A DNA stretch of 64,000 nt from JBCCGI01 sp039029355 (GTDB lineage Bacteria; Planctomycetota; UBA1135; GCA-002686595): assembly GCA_039029355.1 (NCBI GenBank), contig JBCCGI010000041.1, positions 3,661-67,660 on the forward strand. Direction: 5' to 3'. The translations under genes were made by a program, and so were the position numbers. Below, one piece after another: positions 57,701 to 64,000 of this stretch (the first letter of the stretch is position 1; every line of letters starts with the position of its first letter). Under the pieces are notes generated by a model, which was given only the letters and a program-made list of their open reading frames with translations, was not told where the DNA came from and did not search any database.

Positions 57701-57895
57701 GATCTCGGTGTCCGTCGGGAACCCCGAGGCGTCCGCCTCCATCACCCGGTACGGCAGGAGCCGTCCGAACCCGTTGGTGGCCTCCTCAAGCACCATCTGA
57801 GACGAGGACCCGCCGCCGGATCCTCCGCCGCAGGATGAGAGGGGTACGAGAATCGCGCTGAGGCCGGTGGCGGCCAGGAGCAGGCGATGATTCAT
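54761..57895 (-). CDS. large beta-propeller lipoprotein with Ig-like domain
   Basis: 1044 aa. Signal with lipobox LSSC then a Gly/Ser linker. About 50-230 is a beta domain, about 240-420 contains an Ig-like/BIG stretch (VDPSTTVTVEFTEPVQIAT), and from about 660 a YVTN-type propeller appears (FLYVVDRAASEVVVLNSNRM, LAMSPDLDFLAVTNQNANSV, DIFVCNTGDNSVTVVSAF). Probably a cell-surface protein; ligand unknown. The ATG is preceded by GAAGAAG, one of the clearer Shine-Dalgarno sequences in the window. Alone in its transcription unit, ending at a strong terminator. Confidence 0.87.
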   Translation of the reverse strand: MNHRLLLAATGLSAILVPLSSCGGGSGGGSSSQMVLEEATNGFGRLLPYRVMEADASGFPTDTEIEIRSMEDLIANVSINNPILPVKEWPEEAKLPDGAAGNHFLHARFRQKIDIDSVFDPAPSAASAAHLLGTITVVAINPITGTTTQVQGRAFIGGQTYGTTPDPDDPAKQRLEAWVKTGDGKVVAQDIDGDFPGLGFPGSEQDVPFPGATELTDSRSFVFIPDVDGDLSTHETFPTGVQIRMQMTEGIKGSNGKELEDQAVASATVGIDTVTPEVKVSGSEQIPVIIPGNGDFDVDPSTTVTVEFTEPVQIATIGSMPDGSPPSLSASVRLEFGPTTALTQVPFSVMPRSIYDFTSMILSPVYAFPGSGPSFAECGAFNQVSVLVSSGQFRDLSSNSNAGAPATFFTTGEAPGLVNAPVSPDTIYLSRIQGDTAISVIDLNGFGASTGNPEFDPACPIKEDGSNYPNNPNVQLQGSALVPPLSVGSCPFDGGSSGPFTLTRDSSLDDRLVRSPIIESVGDMMLGHSLDNVFNNGDPFGCQSGGGNLCSSTGLKVVTIAAGGATTLAPLSLTNPFPLKTVYGAENLISFAPHPNPPPMVFPPLCVSPAISSQEPTSVDTPVFNVLVPGPNPLGVPEACVPPQNLVAGEQNAFFLGPSLPQTDITLCSQYAYRQQIGHFLYVVDRAASEVVVLNSNRMTVVDRILLPDPTELAMSPDLDFLAVTNQNANSVSFIGIDPTLSNFHQVVKTVGVGKSPTGICWESGNEDIFVCNTGDNSVTVVSAFTLSVRKTLLNQLNGPIDVVTTPRQLTFGLLRGVYYAYILNSDGSVALFESGPDGVSGWGYDTIIGQLPFTFQNPQGIQPDVVNLNSAIWIAHENQLDFDGDPTGLSGGAVTNVFIMAATLGIIYLDPGFFADPNLRDLDFAINASIGQEETGLTGLPSDFAFDNQRNVSALTNFSTAFSAGFPLDINGKSLVKVNGAPTSVNAPRFMFVACPTSTEGPGVVDVIALEGGFQRFDTNPYLPGTQSVQAPGVRLVMDYFRQ

Positions 57896-58330
57896 GGCTT
57901 CTTCTTCGGGGGGTTGGGCTAGGGAAACACGCGAGTGGAGCACCGGGCCTCGCCGGTTCTTCCGCGGGGAGAGCAGGACTCCCGCAGCAACCGATTCAAG
58001 GGCCGTGCCCAGCGTACCGAGGCGGCCGAGACACGCGGCAGAGCAGCGCCGCACATGCCTTTAGCTCTTGGGTTTCCATGGGTTACGCATTCCGCCGGGC
58101 CTGACCCGCCGGCCGCCTGCCCACCGCCTTCGCGTGCGGCTGGTGGCGGTCGACGTGCGGGATCGCACGGCGGCTGCACGGCACGGGAGCGGAGCGGAGG
58201 GGACGGGCGACGATGAGGTCCGCCGAAAAGCGGCAGATAGTCTAGTGCGATGGCCGGAGGGGGGTCAAGCGAACGAGCTCGGGGCCCGGGGCTTGGTACG
58301 GGATGCCGAAGCGCTACGCTCTCCCCTGCG
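57896..58330. other. 435-bp divergent intergenic region
   Basis: Separates the leftward propeller lipoprotein from rightward ruvB. Open frames here are shadows without family likeness. A possible -10 (TAGTCT near 58237) faces ruvB but has no good -35. I see no operator palindrome or structured RNA. Confidence 0.3.
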
Positions 58331-59425
58331 ATGCCCGACGCCGATCCGCTGGTCAATCCCGACGCCTTCTCGGGCTCTCCGGGCTCCTCCCCCCCCGCCG
58401 AGGGGCCCGCGGGGCGCCTCCTGGCCCCCGACGCCTCCCTGCCGGACCGGGAGATCGAGAACACCCTCCGGCCGCGCACCTTCGACGACTTCGTCGGCCA
58501 GACGCGGGTGGTGGACAACCTGCGCATCGCCCTGCAGGCCGCGCGCGGGCGGGGCGAGCCCCTGGACCACGTCCTGCTCTCCGGCGGTCCGGGGCTGGGC
58601 AAGACCAGCCTGGCCCGGATCCTGGCCTCCGAGCTCGGCACGCGCCACCACGGGGCCACCGGCCCGGCGCTCGAGCGGCCGCGCGACCTGGTCGGCATCC
58701 TGACCCAGCTCGAAGACGGCGACGTCTTCTTCATCGACGAGATCCACCGGGTCCCGGTGGCCGTCGAGGAGTACCTCTATACAGCGATGGAGGACTTCAC
58801 GGTCGACTTCACCCTCGACCAGGGCCCCAACGCGCGCGTCCTGCCGCTGCCCCTCAAGCGCTTCACGCTGGTCGGCGCGACCACGCGCGACGGGCTCCTC
58901 TCGTCGCCCTTCCGCGGTCGCTTCGGCCTGGTCGAGCGCCTGGCGCCCTACCCCGACGACGACCTCGTCCGCATCCTGCTGCGGGCGGCGGGCATCCTGG
59001 GCGTCGAGCTGACGCCCGAGGGCGCGGCGCTCGTCGCCTCGCGCAGCCGCGGCACGCCGCGCATCGCCAACCGCTTCCTGCGCCGCGTGCGGGACTTCGC
59101 GCAGGTCGAGGAGCAGGCCCGCATCGACGCCGGGGTGGCCGGCGGGGCGCTCGAGCGCCTCGGTATCGACCACCACGGCCTCGAAGACCTCGACCGCCGC
59201 GTGCTCGCCTGCCTGGCCGCCTCCGACGGCCCGGTCGGTCTGAAGACCATCGCCGCGGCCGTCGGCGAGAGCGAGGACACGATCGAGGAGGTCTACGAGC
59301 CGCACCTCCTGCGCTCGGGCTTCCTGCAGAAGACCTCGCGCGGACGGATGATCACCGGCGCCGGACGCAAGGCGATCGGGCTCCCGCTCCAGGGCGGCCC
59401 GGAGCCGCCCGGGCTCTTCGCCTAG
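58331..59425 (+). CDS. ruvB: Holliday junction helicase motor RuvB
   Basis: 364 aa AAA+ ATPase that drives branch migration with RuvA. Walker A GGPGLGKTS at 85-93, Walker B FFIDEIHR, sensor 1 GATTRDGLLSSPFRGRFG (Arg finger), and the winged-helix end VGESEDTIEEVYEPHLLRSGFLQKTSRGR. The N-terminus carries about 30 extra Pro/Gly-rich residues before the conserved IENTLRPRTFDDFVGQ. The ATG at 58331 is the last before the conserved part with a plausible leader; a further-upstream start adds unconserved residues. ruvA and ruvC are not adjacent. Confidence 0.97.
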   Translation: MPDADPLVNPDAFSGSPGSSPPAEGPAGRLLAPDASLPDREIENTLRPRTFDDFVGQTRVVDNLRIALQAARGRGEPLDHVLLSGGPGLGKTSLARILASELGTRHHGATGPALERPRDLVGILTQLEDGDVFFIDEIHRVPVAVEEYLYTAMEDFTVDFTLDQGPNARVLPLPLKRFTLVGATTRDGLLSSPFRGRFGLVERLAPYPDDDLVRILLRAAGILGVELTPEGAALVASRSRGTPRIANRFLRRVRDFAQVEEQARIDAGVAGGALERLGIDHHGLEDLDRRVLACLAASDGPVGLKTIAAAVGESEDTIEEVYEPHLLRSGFLQKTSRGRMITGAGRKAIGLPLQGGPEPPGLFA

Positions 59426-59462
59426 TTCCCCCCTGTCCGCCTCCAGCCCCGCCCCCGTCCCC

Positions 59463-60596
<1,134 letters not shown>

Positions 60597-60803
60597 GCCG
60601 CCATCTTCCCAAGCCGACGCGCCGCTGCGGCCCAAGCGGCCCGCTTCGCGGGCCTCTCGGCGTCTGGCGGCACTCTGCGGGCACCGGCGTCCTCGACGAC
60701 CGTCAGGGTCGCCTGCGGGGCCGCCGGCCGCAAAACACCACCAGGCACCGAGTTGGACCGCACCGCCACGCCGTCTCGTGAAGAAAACGGCCTAGCGCCC
60801 GGG
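60597..60803. other. gap after tgt with a small GC hairpin
   Basis: No gene. A perfect 7-bp stem GGCCCGC/GCGGGCC with loop TTC at 60638-60654 could end tgt transcription, but no U-run follows. Confidence 0.3.
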
Positions 60804-60956
60804 CTAGCGGCGCTTGTAGTCGGAGCAGCGCGTGGCGTTGGGGCGCTCGGGCCGGGTGCACACCGAGCCGTAGTCGTACTTGCAGGTGTCGCAAAGCACG
60901 CGGGAGCTCGGCACGAGCCCGCGCAGGAAGGCCACGATCTTCCTCAGGAACGCCAT
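60804..60956 (-). CDS. 50-residue Cys-rich protein
   Basis: Small frame missed by length filters. It begins MAFLRKIVAFLRGLVPSS, an amphipathic start, then VLCDTCKYDYGSVCTRPERP and ends NATRCSDYKRR. The Cys spacing is CxxC-x7-C-x10-C, which could bind one zinc or an Fe-S centre. The CxxC-K-Y-x-x-G-x-x-C-xRPERPNATRC-x-DY pattern looks like a conserved small family rather than chance, but I cannot name it. It lies alone between tgt and the SH3 protein gene. Confidence 0.6.
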   Translation of the reverse strand: MAFLRKIVAFLRGLVPSSRVLCDTCKYDYGSVCTRPERPNATRCSDYKRR

Positions 60957-61074
60957 GTCTTCGCCAGCCTAACCGGCCCGGCGCGACCCGGGCACGCCAC
61001 CCGCCGCGCCGCGTCCGTACGACCGCGCCCCGGGGGCCCCGGGGCGGATCCGCGCGGCCGGACGGCCGCTTGCT

Positions 61075-62271
61075 TCAGGGCCGACGCGCGATGACCTCGA
61101 GGCGCGTGACCTCGATCTGCCGCAGCTCGTCTCCGGCGGCCGCCTGGAGCTCCATGCCCTTGACGCCGATCTGGTAGCCGACGAACACGTCCAGGTCGTA
61201 GCGGCCGCTGATACAGACGGTCTCGGCGATCACGTCCTTGCCGAAGCGCAGCAGGTAGCGGGTGCCCTCGCCCTGCCCGACGCGCTCCAGGGATCCACGC
61301 GCGAGGAACACGCCGCCGAGCGGGTCCTTCTCGCGGCTCTCCTCGACCACGCGCTCCTTCTCGCGGCGCGCCGCCTCCTCGAGCTCGCGCCGCTGGGCCT
61401 CGAGGCTCTCCCGCATGCGCCCGAGCTCCTCGTAGTTGGCGAGGCGATCCAGGCCCTGGCGGACCTGGATGCGGTCGGCGCTGGACCCGGCCTTGCGCTC
61501 CGCCTCGGCAAAGGCCGCGCGCACGGCCTCCCATTCGGGGGCCTCCTTAGCGGCCTCGTCCTCCATGCGCTTCCAGGCCGCTTCGAGCTCGGACGAGAAG
61601 GCCGCTTCGCGCTCCTCCTCCTGCTTCTTGGCCGCCGCGAGCTGCTCGGGCGAGGGCGCCTTGGCCGACGCGGCGTCGCGCGCGGCCTTGGCGCGGATCG
61701 GCGCCGCGGGCAGCTCGGCGAGGGCCTTCTTCCAGAGCCCGGCGCCCTGCTCGCCCGCCGCGAGGTCGGTCACGCTGCCCTTGGCCACCCAGGCGTGCAC
61801 GCCGGCGGGCGACCAGATGCGGACCCAATCCTCGCCCAGCGGCACCGACGGGTCGGCGCGCTCGATCACGCGCACCCGGTCGCCGGCGTAGAGCTGCTGA
61901 CTGAGCGGGTAGTTCGGCACGCCCCGCGACGGCTTGGGGCGCAGGTTCACGCCGTCGCCGTTCACGCGGAAGACGTCCTTCTCGGCCGTCTCGGTCAGGT
62001 AGCGCCCGAACACCCAAACGGCGTAGCCGCCGGGCACCTCGACCTCGACCCAGTCGCCCAGGTCGCGGAACACCGCCACCAGGGCGCCCTTGCCGGGCCG
62101 CAGGATCTCGGTCGCCTGCTCGTCCGGCATGTTGAGGATGCGCGCGTCCGCGCGGCTGATGCGACCGTAGCCGGTCGGCTTGTCCGTCCCTTCCTGGACG
62201 GAGCCCGCGGAGAGGCTGGAGGTCGCGGCGACGAGGGCGGAGAGGGCGGCGGCGAGGCGGAGGAGCTTCAT
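61075..62271 (-). CDS. exported SH3-domain protein with coiled coil
   Basis: 398 aa. Signal peptide (MKLLRLAAALSALVAATSSLSA), two bacterial SH3-like units at about 30-100 (ARILNMPDEQATEILRPGKG; DWVEVEVPGGYAVWVFGRYL) and 105-170 (VNLRPKPSRG; DWVRIWSPAGVHAWVAKG), then a charged coiled-coil region of about 190-310 rich in Ala, Glu and Lys, and a C-terminal strand domain (LERVGQGEGTRYLLRFGKDV; YDLDVFVGYQIGVKG). SH3b domains often bind peptidoglycan, so a periplasmic wall-associated role is likely but unproven. Monocistronic by position. Confidence 0.88.
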   Translation of the reverse strand: MKLLRLAAALSALVAATSSLSAGSVQEGTDKPTGYGRISRADARILNMPDEQATEILRPGKGALVAVFRDLGDWVEVEVPGGYAVWVFGRYLTETAEKDVFRVNGDGVNLRPKPSRGVPNYPLSQQLYAGDRVRVIERADPSVPLGEDWVRIWSPAGVHAWVAKGSVTDLAAGEQGAGLWKKALAELPAAPIRAKAARDAASAKAPSPEQLAAAKKQEEEREAAFSSELEAAWKRMEDEAAKEAPEWEAVRAAFAEAERKAGSSADRIQVRQGLDRLANYEELGRMRESLEAQRRELEEAARREKERVVEESREKDPLGGVFLARGSLERVGQGEGTRYLLRFGKDVIAETVCISGRYDLDVFVGYQIGVKGMELQAAAGDELRQIEVTRLEVIARRP

Positions 62272-62454
62272 CGCGATCGGTGCGGCACAGGCTGCGGCGG
62301 AAACGTCCCAGCGAGAGGCTCCCGGGCTCCACGCGCCCCGCGGACGCGCGGTCCGCCGGCCTCTCGGGTGATCAAAAGGTCATCGTAGTGATCGCGGGAG
62401 CGCGATCCAGAAGTTCCGGGCCGGGAGTCCCCGCACGGGCGGCCTTTGGGACCC

Positions 62455-62472
62455 GGGCGCCGCGCGGCGCCC
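62455..62472 (-). terminator. possible terminator hairpin after larC
   Basis: Perfect stem GGGCGCC/GGCGCCC with loop GCGC, 13 bases after the larC stop on its strand. No U-run follows, so intrinsic termination is uncertain. Confidence 0.3.
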
Positions 62473-62484
62473 GCAAGGCGCGGC

Positions 62485-63693
62485 CTAGGGTCGAGCGCGG
62501 CGCGCGGCCTCGATCGCCAGCCGCTCCACCGCCCGCAGCGGGCGCCCCGCCGCCCGCGCCGCCCGCGCCAGGTCGTCGTATTCGGGGAACAGGTCGAGTT
62601 CGCCGGCCTCGCCCTGCCCGGGGCGCCTCCGCACCTGCACCGAGACCGCGTGTCCGAGCACCTCGACCCGGAGCGTCTCGCGCTCGCACTCGGTGCGCTC
62701 GACGGCGGTCCAGCGCAGCCCAAGGGTCGGGGAGTGCTCGAAAACCACCCGCTCGAGCGCCTCGCGCCGCCCACCGCGCGCCAGGGCCGACACGATCGCC
62801 CCGGGGCGGCTCTTCTTCATCTGCACGGCGGTGCTCCAGGCCTCCAGGGCCCCGGCGGCCCGCAGCTCCTCGAGCAGGAAGCCGAGCTCTTCGCCGGTCG
62901 CATCGTCGAGGTTCACCTCCAGCAGCCAGGCGGTACGTCGCCCGGCACCGGACCCCGCGGCCCCCAGCTGGGCGCGCACGAGGTTCGCGGGGCCCTCGCG
63001 CGGGTCCCTACGGCCGGCGCCGTACCCGATGCGCTCAACCGTCCACGGCGCGGGCGGCTCGAAGGAGTCCACCAGGCCCGCGAGCAGCGCCGCGCCGGTC
63101 GGCGTCAGCCGCTCACCGCCGCCGCCCGGCCGGCTGGGCAGACCGCGCAGGAGCGCGGCGGTCCCGGGCGCCGGCACCGGCAGCTCGCCATGGGCGCACG
63201 TCACCGTGCCCGAGCCGACGAGCGGGGGCGTCGCGTGCACGCGCTCGACCTCGAGCCGCTCCAGCGCGAAGGCCGCCCCGGCCACGTCGATCAGGGTGTC
63301 GACCGCTCCGACCTCGTGGAAGTGCACCTCCGCGGGCGGGCGCCCGTGCACCTCGCCCTCGGCCTGGGCCAAACGCTCCAGCACCCCCACCGCGCGCCGG
63401 CGCGCGCGCTCGGAGAAGCCGGCCAGGTCGGGGCGCCCGAGCAGGGCGACCAGGTCGGCCAGCCGTCGGTGCGGAGCGGCGGCGCTCTCGGGCGTCTCAA
63501 CCCGGAGCAGGGTCCCCCGCAGCCCGCCGCGGACCGCCTCCTCGGCGCCCAGCACGGCTTCGTCTCCTACGAGCGCAGCGGCCAGGGCCTGCAGGTCGCC
63601 GAGCGCAAAGCGCGGGTCGCCCAGGTCCAGAAGCGCCGCCAGCAGCATGTCGCCGGCCAGCCCCCCGAAGGGCTCTAGGAAGAGCGTGCTCAT
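62485..63693 (-). CDS. larC: LarC family nickel insertion protein
   Basis: 402 aa CTP-dependent enzyme that inserts nickel into the pincer cofactor of lactate racemase and its relatives. N-terminal FLEPFGGLAGDMLLAALLDLG, the diagnostic VHFHEVGAVDTLIDV at 124-138, CAHGELPVPAPGT, TPTGAALLAGL and the C-terminal LEVNLDDATGEELGFL and QMKKSRPGAIVSAL. Here it is one continuous frame, unlike Lactobacillus, where a programmed frameshift joins LarC1 and LarC2. The ATG at 63693 gives MSTLFLEPFGG; the longer start adds 13 unconserved residues. larA, larB and larE are not in the window. Confidence 0.93.
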   Translation of the reverse strand: MSTLFLEPFGGLAGDMLLAALLDLGDPRFALGDLQALAAALVGDEAVLGAEEAVRGGLRGTLLRVETPESAAAPHRRLADLVALLGRPDLAGFSERARRRAVGVLERLAQAEGEVHGRPPAEVHFHEVGAVDTLIDVAGAAFALERLEVERVHATPPLVGSGTVTCAHGELPVPAPGTAALLRGLPSRPGGGGERLTPTGAALLAGLVDSFEPPAPWTVERIGYGAGRRDPREGPANLVRAQLGAAGSGAGRRTAWLLEVNLDDATGEELGFLLEELRAAGALEAWSTAVQMKKSRPGAIVSALARGGRREALERVVFEHSPTLGLRWTAVERTECERETLRVEVLGHAVSVQVRRRPGQGEAGELDLFPEYDDLARAARAAGRPLRAVERLAIEAARRARP

Positions 63694-63728
63694 CGGCCGC
63701 AGAGCTTGCTCGCGCGGCTGGGAGCCCG

Positions 63729-64000
63729 TCAAGCGGCGGGAGGATCCCGTGCCCCGGCTCGCGCCGCGGCTTCCGCCCTTGCGTTCCTCCGCGACCGAGC
63801 GCGGGGCGCAGCCGGCGAGGCCTCGCCGGCCGCGCCAGGGGGACGCGCCGGACCGCCGTCGGGCCCCGCGCGCGGGTCGCCGCCCGCGGTCCGCTCCGGT
63901 CCGGCCGGGGCCAGGGAGACGCGCGCCACGCAGGCGACGAACACCACGCGTGCCCCCGCCGCCCGCAGGACGCTGCTGTCTGTTTGGGGTTCAACCGGTC
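63729..64000 (-). CDS. C-terminal part of an unidentified protein, 5' end outside the window
   Basis: An open frame enters from the right edge and ends with TGA at 63729, 35 bases before the larC start. The visible 90 residues begin VEPQTDSSVLRAAGARVVFV, look protein-like for about 35 residues, then turn into a Pro/Ala/Arg/Gly-rich tail. No family is recognised. Other frames across this stretch are similarly open because of the high GC, so this could be non-coding. Confidence 0.35.
   Translation of the reverse strand, partial: PVEPQTDSSVLRAAGARVVFVACVARVSLAPAGPERTAGGDPRAGPDGGPARPPGAAGEASPAAPRARSRRNARAEAAARAGARDPPAA

Noticed and set aside
54608..57838. 1076-codon open frame on the plus strand opposite the propeller lipoprotein
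   Set aside because: Mirror frame rich in Arg, Val, Asp and His; the minus-strand reading has signal peptide, propeller repeats and terminator.
58250..58330. Upstream extension of ruvB
   Set aside because: The extra 27 residues are Gly/Ser/Arg-rich, unconserved and start in a region better read as promoter.
57919..58734. 271-codon minus-strand frame in the ruvB upstream region
   Set aside because: It overlaps the conserved start of ruvB antisense and has no protein-like pattern.
63497..63994. 165-codon minus-strand frame over the larC start
   Set aside because: It runs across the conserved N-terminus of larC in another frame and is Arg/Ala/Pro-rich.

Overview
The window is a gene-dense, very GC-rich (about 70% by eye) bacterial chromosome segment with about 46 protein genes, most of them housekeeping. 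There is no phage, plasmid backbone, CRISPR array, rRNA or tRNA gene that I can see. Several lipoproteins with lipobox-type signal peptides, a periplasmic SurA-like isomerase and a PrkA/YeaH/SpoVR operon suggest a diderm. An apparently menaquinone-type UbiE/UbiX/UbiA set, many starts without a Shine-Dalgarno sequence (some preceded by pure pyrimidine tracts), DxDGDG-rich M14-family relatives and large beta-propeller lipoproteins would fit a deep-branching Planctomycetota-like lineage. That placement is inference; there is no marker here that fixes the taxon.

Layout: 1-9.6 kb holds the 3' part of lon, an unknown secreted protein, a PEBP-family protein, a PDZ-containing M28 peptidase, a YfhO-type membrane protein, an MBL-fold hydrolase and a flavin nitroreductase. 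9.5-12 kb is a hybrid histidine kinase with two receiver domains. 12.2-19.9 kb is a leftward cluster of one OPT transporter and four glycosyltransferase genes, one of them a GT2-GT4 fusion. 20-26 kb has a propeller lipoprotein and the prkA-yeaH-spoVR operon. 26-30 kb has a glutaminyl-cyclase-like M28 protein and a coupled pair of M14-carboxypeptidase-like proteins that have lost their zinc ligands. 30.4-41.4 kb is a leftward chain: metallophosphoesterase, yidC, mnmE, nrdR, an ATP-cone/NrdD-like protein, smc.

41.5-48.2 kb has a parvulin-type isomerase, a hisS-nadD-mraY-like operon with ATGA overlaps, miaA and two unknown exported proteins. 48.2-54.7 kb is a leftward chain ubiE-CPBP protease-ubiX-ubiA-holA-mutL, joined by 1- to 8-base overlaps, with the left end of a dead IS481-type element just after mutL. 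54.7-57.9 kb is a 1044-residue propeller lipoprotein with a clear intrinsic terminator. 58.3-63.7 kb has ruvB, a tgt that lacks the zinc-binding cysteines, a 50-residue Cys-rich protein, an SH3-type secreted protein and larC.

The non-coding highlights are (1) two 167-bp copies of a long imperfect hairpin repeat, each filling the gap between two leftward genes just upstream of mnmE and mutL, and (2) a strong NrdR-box palindrome abutting a perfect TTGACA -35 element upstream of nrdR, with a second palindrome 41 bp away (about four helical turns), controlling nrdR and a NrdD-like protein that lacks the glycyl-radical end.
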